Of a stretch of 41,780 nt of DNA, positions 1 through 7,064 are shown in pieces. The notes beneath the pieces were generated by a model that was not told where the DNA came from, did not search any database, and saw nothing but the letters and a program-made list of their open reading frames with translations. Both the position numbers and the translations under genes were made by a program. Positions within the stretch are counted from its first letter, which is position 1. Every line of letters starts with the position of its first letter. This DNA is from Myxococcota bacterium (lineage in GTDB: Bacteria; Myxococcota; JAJVIH01): NCBI GenBank assembly GCA_022072125.1, contig JAJVIH010000070.1, positions 1 through 41,780 of the forward strand, written 5' to 3'.

Positions 1-977
1 GTGGGGCCATACCGCGCCTTGAACTCCTGAAAGCGGCTGCCATCCACGATGCGGGCGATCACCTCGCGGACATCCCACGCCTTGCGTTTGTCCTGGGGAA
101 GGATTCCGTAGATTTCCCGCGGATCGTACGCAGGCGCCTCGGGCGGAGCCAAATCCATGGCCGCCCTTTTCACCCGGTTGAGGTTCTCGACGATATTGCG
201 GGCGATGGCGAGCGCGCGGGAATCATCTTCGGCGTAATGATCCGCCACGCCGCTGACACGGCAATGCACGTCGGCGCCGCCCAGTTCCTCCGCCGAAACC
301 TCTTCCCCGGTGGCGGCCTTCACCAGCGGCGGCCCGCCCAGGAAAATGCTGCCGGTTCCCTTGACGATCACCGCCTCGTCGCTCATGGCGGGAACGTAGG
401 CGCCGCCCGCCGTACACAATCCCATCACCACCGCGATCTGGGGAACGCCGGCGGCGCTCATGCGCGCCTGATTGTAGAAGATGCGCCCGAAATGCTCCTT
501 GTCGGGAAATACTTCGTCCTGCATGGGCAGAAAAGCGCCGCCGGAATCCACCAGGTACACGCAGGGCAGGCGATTCTCCAGCGCGATTTCCTGGGCGCGG
601 ACGTGTTTTTTCACGGTGACGGGATAATACGTGCCGCCCTTCACCGTGGCGTCATTGGCGATGATCAGGCATTCCACGCCGCAAACGCGCCCCACTCCGG
701 TGATGATCCCCGCGGAGGCGGCCTGTTTGTCGTACAAATCCCACGCCGCGAGCGGAGAGAACTCCAGAAAGGGTGTGTTGCGATCCAGCAGCTTTTCAAT
801 ACGGTCGCGGGCGAAGAGCTTGCCCTGCTCCGCATGCCGCTGGCGCGCCTTGGCGCCGCCGCCCTGTTTGACCTGGCCCAGGCGCTCGCGCAGCGTGGCC
901 GCCAGCGCGCGGTTATGGGCGTCGTTGGCCTTGAAATCGGCGCTCGATGGGGTAATGCGTGAAACCAGCCGTTCCAT
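1..977 (-). CDS. mccB: Acyl-CoA carboxylase beta (carboxyltransferase) subunit, methylcrotonyl-CoA type, partial
   Basis: The reading frame opens with ATG at 977 and runs off the left edge, so about 325 residues are present and the C-terminal half of the second carboxyltransferase domain is missing. Visible motifs include [66 protein letters not shown] and [15 protein letters not shown]. By recall these match the beta chain of methylcrotonyl-CoA carboxylase closely, more so than propionyl-CoA carboxylase. The subunit transfers carboxyl from biotin to the acyl-CoA in leucine degradation; the biotin-bearing alpha subunit is expected outside the window. The start is preceded by no strong ribosome site, but the N-terminus lines up with the family. 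Geranyl-CoA or another branched acyl-CoA cannot be excluded as substrate. Confidence 0.9.
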   Translation of the reverse strand, partial: MERLVSRITPSSADFKANDAHNRALAATLRERLGQVKQGGGAKARQRHAEQGKLFARDRIEKLLDRNTPFLEFSPLAAWDLYDKQAASAGIITGVGRVCGVECLIIANDATVKGGTYYPVTVKKHVRAQEIALENRLPCVYLVDSGGAFLPMQDEVFPDKEHFGRIFYNQARMSAAGVPQIAVVMGLCTAGGAYVPAMSDEAVIVKGTGSIFLGGPPLVKAATGEEVSAEELGGADVHCRVSGVADHYAEDDSRALAIARNIVENLNRVKRAAMDLAPPEAPAYDPREIYGILPQDKRKAWDVREVIARIVDGSRFQEFKARYGP

Positions 978-1108
978 GAAATATCCGCGTGGTTGCGGGG
1001 ATCGAATGCTCCAGAAGAGCGCACATCCGCTTTTGGATGCATTCCCCGCCCGGCCTGTCCGGAATTCCGGCGATGGCTTAACACGGCGAAAACCAATCCG
1101 CCAGTGCG

Positions 1109-1136
1109 AAAAAAGGGGCGGCCCGGAGGCCGCCCC
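1109..1136 (-). terminator. Strong intrinsic terminator of the Fur-box operon
   Basis: A perfect 9-bp stem (GGGGCGGCC / GGCCGCCCC, 1115-1136) closes a UCCG loop of the stable UNCG tetraloop class on the minus strand and is followed by six U residues (A-run 1109-1114 on the plus strand). It lies 40 nt past the stop codon of the lipoprotein gene at 1176, so it ends that operon before the carboxylase gene. Confidence 0.9.
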
Positions 1137-1175
1137 GCCCTGATCGCGCGGCAAGGGCCCGCGCCCGGAGAACAG

Positions 1176-2255
1176 CTATTTGCCTTCGATCTTCTTCACC
1201 AGTTCGTTGGTGAGTTTCGCTGCTTCATCAAAGGCGATGAGCTTTTCGCCCTTCTTCACGGCGTCCAGGTCCTTCAGGAAATAGTCGGCGGCGTTGCGGT
1301 CCGGAGCGCCCGACGGATACAGGTGGGCGATGATCTTTGCAGCCAGGTCCGGGGCGTTGGCCTTGGCCCACGGCTCCACGGACTCCCAAAAGAGACGTGC
1401 TTCGATCAGGTACACATCGAGCTTCTGGTTCTTGCTCATGTCCTCGAATTCATACTGCACGCCATAGGCGAAGGCGCGCACCATCTCCTTTTCGATCATC
1501 TCCATAACGCCGTTGTATTCGGCGTGATCGGCGGGAACCTTCTTGTCAGCTGCTCCGCCGGTTTCCTTCTGGATGATGTCGCGGAGCCGGCGCATGCCGT
1601 CGAAAACCGTCTTGTTGATAATGACCTTGAAACGATCCTCGCGGGCGGCGGACATCTTGGCCAGACCCTTGGGATTGGCGCCGTTGAAATCCAGACCCCA
1701 CGTGCCAAAGGCTTCATCCAGCTTCGGCCCCGCGCGGGAGAAAAGCTCGTGATACACATAGTAGTAGAAGAAGGTCAGCAACAGTTTGTCGGCGGTCTGA
1801 CCCGCATAGGCGATTTCGGAATCCGACTTCGCCGCCATGCCCATCTGAATGGCGCTGCTGATGTGCTTGTCCAGGAAGGCCCCCACGTCAGCGGGGGCGT
1901 ATTTCTGATCGCCCTTGCGCGCGGCGACCTTGTTCTGCAGATCATTGGCCTGATAGGCGGCGAGAATCTGCTTGAAGATCTCCGCCGCGTTCTCGACCTT
2001 GGCTTCCTTGCGGATCTTGTTGATCTTCTCGTATTCGTCCACGCGCGCCTTCTGGACCGCCATATTGGATTCCGAGAAGGGCTGGTAGGCTTGGCCCGCG
2101 GCGCCGCCGGTTCCGGCGTCCGCAGTAGCTCCGCCGTCGCCCGCGCTGGCGTCGCTGGACGTTCCCGCATCGCTGGATCCGCTGTCCCCGCATGCGGACA
2201 GGGCCAGGATACTGGCGATCATCAGGGTCATTGAAATTATTCCGCGAAGTTTCAT
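1176..2255 (-). CDS. Helical lipoprotein of unknown function, last gene of the Fur-box operon
   Basis: The 359-residue protein begins at ATG 2255, which has AAGGAG nine bases upstream; the frame is open further upstream but without such a site. A signal peptide ends in a lipobox LSAC with Cys22, followed by a Gly/Ser/Asp/Ala linker to about residue 55. The rest is predicted mainly alpha-helical and rich in Lys, Glu and Ala. Conspicuous is an aromatic helix FFYYYVYHELF (residues 162-172) with His169-Glu170, and Glu-rich helices around 250-272 and 279-293 that could supply metal ligands. I do not recognise the family. It follows the gamma-carboxylase-like gene by 46 nt and shares its promoter with an imelysin, so a periplasmic or outer-membrane role in iron or metal handling is inferred from context only. 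Confidence 0.85.
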   Translation of the reverse strand: MKLRGIISMTLMIASILALSACGDSGSSDAGTSSDASAGDGGATADAGTGGAAGQAYQPFSESNMAVQKARVDEYEKINKIRKEAKVENAAEIFKQILAAYQANDLQNKVAARKGDQKYAPADVGAFLDKHISSAIQMGMAAKSDSEIAYAGQTADKLLLTFFYYYVYHELFSRAGPKLDEAFGTWGLDFNGANPKGLAKMSAAREDRFKVIINKTVFDGMRRLRDIIQKETGGAADKKVPADHAEYNGVMEMIEKEMVRAFAYGVQYEFEDMSKNQKLDVYLIEARLFWESVEPWAKANAPDLAAKIIAHLYPSGAPDRNAADYFLKDLDAVKKGEKLIAFDEAAKLTNELVKKIEGK

Positions 2256-2301
2256 GGGCTTTGTCTCCTTGGTGATGGAATGAGGGTGAAACTCGAATCT
2301 T

Positions 2302-3693
2302 TCAGCGATGGGCCAGGCGATCGTCCGGCCGTTCATGCATGGGTAAAATCCAGCGCGAAGGCGCCAGCGAAAATGGTTGCGCGGCCAAGTCCACGGATGA
2401 ATCCACCAGCGGCTGGCTGACGCGCCCGTTGAGCGAGACGCGCACCTGCGCGAATACCCTTGGGCGCACGCCAGCGGCCTGTTTTTCCCGTTCGGCCAGC
2501 CAGTGAGCGAAGCGGTGAATCATCGGCGGCGACGAGGACATCACGCGCGCTTGCATCGGCGTCAGGACCTCTTCGGGACTGACCCAGCGCTGGCGGCCGG
2601 TGACGGGATTGCGCACCACGAAATCCGCCTGCCCGGACTTCTCCATGATCATCACGTGCCACGCGAAGTTGAAGCCTTCCTCGGTCCACAGCAGATTGCC
2701 CGGATAGAGGTGATGGCGCAGCGGAATCAGCGCCTGCGCGGACAGGAAAACCGCCGCGGCGATGAATCCCCAGTGCGGCAGCGCCAGCGCGGACGCGGAG
2801 GGCGAGGCGGCGGCCTGTCCATGCGCTGTAACGGCGGCGGCGCGCGGCCCGCGGATGAAATTCCACACCCGCAATGGCCAGTCCGGCTCGAAGAACACCA
2901 GCACCAGCACCGTCATGATCCATGGAAACAATCCGATATTGAACAAGCCGCCGGTTATCAGGTGGAAAAGAATCACGGCTCCGTACGCGGGCAGGCGCGT
3001 GCGGCGGTTGAGCAGCCAGAAGGCGATGGTCAGGTCAAACAACATGCCCGCCCAACTCATCGCGAAGGCGGCGGCGGGCCAGGAAAACAGCTCGCCGATC
3101 AGCGGAAAATCCGTGCGCGCCTGCAACCAGGTCTGCAACGGCTCGGCGCGGAACAGCCAGTCTGACTTGATCTTGGCCGCTCCGGCGAAAAAGTAGACCA
3201 GGCCGAGTTGCGCGCGCAGCAGCGCCAGCGGCCAGAAGGGCATTTCCGGCGATTGTTCCCGGCGCTTGCGCCAGTTGTCGAGGGACCACACCCAATCGGC
3301 TGGCAGAAAGATCATCACGAACGCCGCCAGGCTCATGAAGTAATAGTGATTCAGGTAGTAGGTCTGATCGATCAGTTCAGCGTAGGTGAACAGCAGGAAA
3401 TACGCGGCCGCCGCGAGCCGGTAGAAAAGCCCCAGCGCGATGCAGGCCGCCGCCAACCCCATCACCGCGAAGTGGACGTACATGCCGATCCCGGGCCATA
3501 CCTTCACCCATTCGAATCCCGGGTAGGAAAAATGCATGGGCGGAGCGATGAACAACTCCTGAATCCACCCATTGGCGGCGAAACGGATGGCGGAAGCCAG
3601 CCCGATCAGCCCGAAGATGATCCGGAACGCCGCCAGCGACGCGCCGCTGACGGAGCGGTTCAACCACCGCATCACGCCATCATAATCAGTCAT
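2302..3693 (-). CDS. Vitamin K-dependent gamma-carboxylase-like HTTM membrane protein
   Basis: This is a 463-residue polytopic membrane protein. The N-terminal HTTM part (about residues 15-280) has several transmembrane helices. Recalled alignment with human gamma-glutamyl carboxylase (GGCX) is good at key places: YYLNHYYF around His116 corresponds to the NNHSYLYG region with GGCX His160, and FFAGAAKIKSDWL around Lys174 corresponds to the region with catalytic GGCX Lys218. A C-terminal part (about 325-450) includes WTEEGFNFAWHVMIM, RQRWVSP and the luminal-domain-like stretch seen in full-length carboxylases, so it is not just a minimal HTTM protein. GGCX converts protein Glu to gamma-carboxyglutamate, a metal ligand; bacterial homologues have no firmly known substrate. 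The gene overlaps the imelysin gene by 8 nt, indicating translational coupling. Confidence 0.82.
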   Translation of the reverse strand: MTDYDGVMRWLNRSVSGASLAAFRIIFGLIGLASAIRFAANGWIQELFIAPPMHFSYPGFEWVKVWPGIGMYVHFAVMGLAAACIALGLFYRLAAAAYFLLFTYAELIDQTYYLNHYYFMSLAAFVMIFLPADWVWSLDNWRKRREQSPEMPFWPLALLRAQLGLVYFFAGAAKIKSDWLFRAEPLQTWLQARTDFPLIGELFSWPAAAFAMSWAGMLFDLTIAFWLLNRRTRLPAYGAVILFHLITGGLFNIGLFPWIMTVLVLVFFEPDWPLRVWNFIRGPRAAAVTAHGQAAASPSASALALPHWGFIAAAVFLSAQALIPLRHHLYPGNLLWTEEGFNFAWHVMIMEKSGQADFVVRNPVTGRQRWVSPEEVLTPMQARVMSSSPPMIHRFAHWLAEREKQAAGVRPRVFAQVRVSLNGRVSQPLVDSSVDLAAQPFSLAPSRWILPMHERPDDRLAHR

Positions 3694-4819
3694 TGTCCTT
3701 CTCCAACACCGACACCGTGATTCCCAACAGCGAGGCCAGATCGGCCTGGAAGCGCGTATAAACCGCCTTCAGCGCGGCATAGAGCGTCTTGACTTTCTCC
3801 TTGTCCTCGGTCACCGCATCGTGCAGCGGCGTCTTGAGATCATCCATCGCGCGGAAAGCGGCGGCGAAATCCTGGGTCACCAGTTTGTCCACTTCCGGAT
3901 TGCGCTCGGCGATCAAATCCCGCAGTGATGGGGCTCCGGAGGACGGCGCTCCGCCATAAAGCAACTGCAATCCCTTGAGTCCGTATCGCAGGTCATCCAG
4001 CCCCGTGCCGCTGCGCCAGACATCCACGAGTTTGGGGTTGGGCTCCACACCGTCCCGAAGGCCGGAGGGGCGCCCCAGCATGGTGTTCGACAGCTTCTGC
4101 GCCACCATGATGTTGTGGTTCATCAGGTCGTCGTAGGCGTTCTGGATCAGTTTGTAGCGCGCGCTGCCATTGCCCGCCGCGGCCAGTTCGTTGGCGAAAT
4201 TTCCGCCCCCGGGAGCCCACTTCGCGGCGATGGACGCGGCGGTGGTCCGGTTGAATTTGGCGAGGGCGGTCAGATACTGGCAGCGGCGCGCCCCCGCGGT
4301 TCCGGTGAATTTTTCGAGCACGTTGGCGGGCTGCCCCGAATCGTAGAGAACATACTCGACCGCCAGAAACCCCTTTTTGAGCGCGGTCAGCGTTTCCATG
4401 TAGGTATCGCTGAACTCATGGGTCCCGCCGATTTCATCCTTCTCGATGCGCTCCGGATCGATGGGCGAACGGTCCAGCCTCGTCTTGGCGTCCATATCCA
4501 TCGCGGGGCCAAAGTGGAAGGCCCAGCCCTCGAACCAGGCGTTGCGCGATTGCCGCCAGGCCGCCCGGGCGGACTGGAGCGCAGCATCGGTGGGACCGGC
4601 GCACAACTTGCCTGAAGCGTCCTCCAGCACCTGGGCGCTGCTTTCCAGGTTCTTCCAGGAGGGCACAATCACGTCGTCCGCGAGACCGCGCAGCACGGCG
4701 TTGCGATCAATCACCGGTTTTTCGCTGCCGCACGCAGTGGTCCAGATGACCGCGGCGCTGGCGGCGGCGGCCGCGGCGACGCCAGCGGAAAGAAAACGCA
4801 GGGAAATGGTTGAAGGCAT
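3686..4819 (-). CDS. Imelysin-like (M75/IrpA family) exported protein, first gene of the Fur-box operon
   Basis: The 377-residue product starts at ATG 4819; an ATG further upstream would place the promoter inside the gene. The N-terminus is a hydrophobic Ala-rich signal with Cys30 in WTTAC, a weak lipobox. Imelysin features are present: RNAWFEGWAFHFGP (92-105), GFLAVEYVLY (150-159) and helical pairs along the length. Imelysin proteins such as IrpA and the M75 domain of EfeO are periplasmic iron-uptake components. The signature GxHxxE reads G150-F-L-A-V-E155 here, so the His is replaced by Leu, and iron binding through that motif is doubtful; HEF at 134-136 supplies a nearby His/Glu. Transcription is likely iron-repressed because the promoter contains a Fur box 60 bp upstream of the start. 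Confidence 0.85.
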   Translation of the reverse strand: MPSTISLRFLSAGVAAAAAASAAVIWTTACGSEKPVIDRNAVLRGLADDVIVPSWKNLESSAQVLEDASGKLCAGPTDAALQSARAAWRQSRNAWFEGWAFHFGPAMDMDAKTRLDRSPIDPERIEKDEIGGTHEFSDTYMETLTALKKGFLAVEYVLYDSGQPANVLEKFTGTAGARRCQYLTALAKFNRTTAASIAAKWAPGGGNFANELAAAGNGSARYKLIQNAYDDLMNHNIMVAQKLSNTMLGRPSGLRDGVEPNPKLVDVWRSGTGLDDLRYGLKGLQLLYGGAPSSGAPSLRDLIAERNPEVDKLVTQDFAAAFRAMDDLKTPLHDAVTEDKEKVKTLYAALKAVYTRFQADLASLLGITVSVLEKDND

Positions 4820-4870
4820 GGGTGCTAGGTTTTTCAAGTTAAATGGGGGAATTCCCCCTAGGCGGGGTGC

Positions 4871-4899
4871 AAGATATTGAAAATGATTTTCATTGTCAA
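4871..4899 (-). promoter_or_regulatory. Sigma70-type promoter of the imelysin-carboxylase-lipoprotein operon
   Basis: On the minus strand a perfect -35 element TTGACA (4899-4894) is followed by exactly 17 bp and a -10 element TATCTT (4876-4871, four of six consensus bases). Transcription would begin near 4864, giving a leader of about 45 nt before ATG 4819. The spacer is the Fur box. Confidence 0.8.
4879..4897. promoter_or_regulatory. Fur box (ferric uptake regulator operator)
   Basis: The sequence GAAAATGATTTTCATTGTC matches the 19-bp Fur consensus GATAATGATWATCATTATC at 16 positions and keeps the central inverted repeat. It overlaps the -35 element and spans the spacer of the promoter, the classical position for iron-dependent repression. 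Confidence 0.88.
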
Positions 4900-5238
4900 C
4901 AGAAAAATGCAGGGATTCTTTTCCGTTGATATTCAGACCTTCAGACACGTATCCGCCAAAGATAATTCGCGGCGATGCGATTTTTCTCCCGTTTTACCTA
5001 GCGCCGGACGCGATCGGATTGCCGCCGCCGGCGGTATGGGCGGAAGGCTGTTCAATCCCCGCCTGGACTTTTTCACTGGCGCCCAGGAATTAAACGAAGA
5101 CGGTGCGCGGCGATCCAACGCCATGATAAAATATTTTTTGCAGCCGGATTTCCCGGCATGCCATTCGGGGGGCTGGATTTCATGACTGGAATATCCGCGC
5201 CGGCAGGTCCAGGTTTTGATCCACAAGGAGCTTCGCAT

Positions 5239-5592
5239 ATGAGCAAGACATTACTCATTCTCAATGATCCGCCTTATGGCACGGAGCGCAGCTACAACGC
5301 CCTGCGGCTCGCGGGCGCCCTGGCGAAGCAGGACGGAGGGCAGGTCCGTGTATTCCTCATGGGCGACGCCGCGAGTTGCGCCAAGGCCGGCCAACAAACC
5401 CCCAATGGTTACTACAACATCGAGCGCATGCTGCGCGCCGTCGCCAACAGGAATGGCGATATCGGCGTGTGCGGAACCTGCATGGATGCGCGCGGCATCA
5501 CCGCCGGCGAACTCGCCGAAGGAACGCGGCGCAGCACCCTCGACGAACTGACGGAGTGGACGTTGTGGGCCGACCGGGTCCTGGTGTTTTGA
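5239..5592 (+). CDS. DsrE/DsrF-like family small protein
   Basis: The 117-residue cytoplasmic protein starts at ATG 5239 with AAGGAG ten bases upstream. The fold family is indicated by the opening strand TLLILNDPPYGTERSYNALR, the VRVFLMGDAASCA segment and the GYYNIERML helix. Three cysteines are placed as in sulfur-relay members: Cys47 in ASCAKAG, and Cys78 and Cys81 in GVCGTCMDARG. DsrE-like proteins relay persulfide sulfur or act in thiol chemistry. No sulfur-oxidation or tRNA-thiolation partner is adjacent, so the specific role is open. It is monocistronic and divergent from the iron operon. Confidence 0.85.
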   Translation: MSKTLLILNDPPYGTERSYNALRLAGALAKQDGGQVRVFLMGDAASCAKAGQQTPNGYYNIERMLRAVANRNGDIGVCGTCMDARGITAGELAEGTRRSTLDELTEWTLWADRVLVF

Positions 5593-5773
5593 ACAGAGAC
5601 CCCCTGAAAGGACGGCAAGCCGGCGGCATCCACGCCGGGATATTCTTCATCCGGGAAGACCATGGGCGGAGAGGCGCCGTCACGCGAGGAGACCGCCGGA
5701 CAAATCACCGGCGAACTCAAGGACGGCCTTCGCAACAATCCTCCGCCCGGCATCCCTTCCATGATCGTATTTT

Positions 5774-5805
5774 GATCCCTGATGGGATCGCCGCCCCGGG
5801 CGGCG
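5774..5805. repeat. Tandem inverted repeats between convergent genes
   Basis: Two back-to-back hairpins, GATCCC-TGAT-GGGATC (5774-5789) and CGCCGCC-CCG-GGCGGCG (5789-5805), lie just beyond the stop of the leftward barrel gene and facing the rightward DsrE-like gene. Neither is followed by a clear U-run, so they may be a bidirectional, imperfect transcription stop. Confidence 0.45.
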
Positions 5806-5820
5806 CAACCAAACTTCCAA

Positions 5821-6810
5821 TCAATCCCAGGGAGGGAACCAGCCGAAGGTTGGCCCCACCAGGAAGCCGAATCCCGACAGGTTGATGGAGTCCGGGGCAG
5901 GCGGCGGATTGCCCGAAAAGCCCTCGATATCCCATTCGTTCGCGTTGTTGATCAGGTAGGCCGCCGTAGCGTCAATGGACAGCCAGCGCAGCAGCTTGAG
6001 CTTCACCCCCACGCGCGGCTGCACGTGAAAGGTTTGCGATGCATAGGTGACCACCACGTTCTCCACCGCTCCGGTCACTGGAGAAACCGGCGCCGCGATA
6101 TTGGCCGCCTTCGGAGTTTCGGTGCGGTTGTAGCGCAGGGTCACCCCGCCGCCGCCCAGCAACGCGCCCGCGGAAAACTCCCAGCGGCGATGCGGAAACA
6201 CCCCTTCCATCAGCACGCCGCCCGCTCCCATGTTGAGTTTGACGGTGCGGCGATCAGTACCCACGGTCTGCGACGTGCTCATGGACACGCTCGTGCCCGC
6301 TCCGCCCAGACGGAAATACTGCGTCAGGTAGGCGTAGCCCTGCCCGCCAAACGACGGATATCCCGCGCCGGTGAACCGGTTGCGGATCCCCAGCACATCC
6401 ACCACGTAACGGTTCAGATCGGTGACATCGGGGAAGGCGGTGATGACAAAAAATCCGCCCGCGCCGCCAAAGAACAACCCATGTCCCCGTTCGCGGCCGT
6501 AATCCCCATCGGACCGGCTCTTTTTCCAGGAACTGGCGTCTTCCGTCTGATCCAGTTCTTCCTTCTGCTCCTGCTGCCATGGCGCCTTGCGGCGATAGGA
6601 ATGTTTCCACCAGACGGATTCTTGTTTGTCATCCGTTGCGGATGGCGCCGCCGCCCCATCGTTGAGGTAAGAGGAGGGATCATCCTCCGGCGCAGGAGTT
6701 GAATCCGCATCCGCCGGGGAGGCTTGCGAACCGGACGAGGCCGCGTCCTGAGCCAGGGCGGGAACGCCGGATATCAGGACCAGCAATAAACAGACAAACG
6801 GGGTTTTCAT
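5821..6810 (-). CDS. Probable outer-membrane beta-barrel protein
   Basis: The 329-residue product begins at ATG 6810 with GGAG/GGAG-like bases just upstream; the frame extends 12 codons further but lacks a better site. A signal peptide (MKTPFVCLLLVLISGVPALAQD, cleaved near residue 20) is followed by a Ser/Asp/Pro-rich linker to about residue 95. After this come alternating amphipathic strands rich in Gly, aromatic and Thr/Val residues, for example GLFFGGAGGFFVI, TVKLNMGAGGVLM, RRWEFSAGALLGGGGV and FHVQPRVGVKLKLL. No family name is recognised and the terminal residue is Asp rather than Phe, so insertion by BAM is probable but not certain. It stands alone, convergent with the DsrE-like gene. 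Confidence 0.72.
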   Translation of the reverse strand: MKTPFVCLLLVLISGVPALAQDAASSGSQASPADADSTPAPEDDPSSYLNDGAAAPSATDDKQESVWWKHSYRRKAPWQQEQKEELDQTEDASSWKKSRSDGDYGRERGHGLFFGGAGGFFVITAFPDVTDLNRYVVDVLGIRNRFTGAGYPSFGGQGYAYLTQYFRLGGAGTSVSMSTSQTVGTDRRTVKLNMGAGGVLMEGVFPHRRWEFSAGALLGGGGVTLRYNRTETPKAANIAAPVSPVTGAVENVVVTYASQTFHVQPRVGVKLKLLRWLSIDATAAYLINNANEWDIEGFSGNPPPAPDSINLSGFGFLVGPTFGWFPPWD

Positions 6811-7064
6811 TTTCTCCGCTCCAGGACCACCTTGCGGCGGACGCATGCCTGTATATACCGGATTCCGGACAATTCAAGCATATGAGTACGCGCACCTGTC
6901 ATGATTGTCCCGGCGGTTTTTCCACCTAGTGGAAACCCAAAGTATGCGCATTCTCGCCCCCCGTCAGGGAAGCAGGCCGGCGTCCTGCGGCCTGTCCTGA
7001 ATGTCCCGCCGCCCTGAATATGAAGTTCCTGAATCCGTGACGCTTCGCGGAAGCGGATCCGGTC

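Larger units (their letters stand above)
4820..5238. other. Divergent intergenic region between the iron operon and dsrE-like gene
   Basis: This 419-bp gap separates the imelysin gene (leftward) from the DsrE-family gene (rightward). Its left end holds the Fur-controlled promoter annotated separately. The part from 4900 to about 5225 shows no coding frame with a convincing start, no tRNA-like fold and no clear second promoter; it must contain the promoter for the rightward gene. It is locally more AT-rich than neighbouring sequence. Confidence 0.6.

Noticed and set aside
6972-6993. CAGGCCG / CGGCCTG inverted repeat as terminator of the unknown membrane gene at 7065
   Set aside because: No U-run follows on the minus strand and the loop of eight is large.
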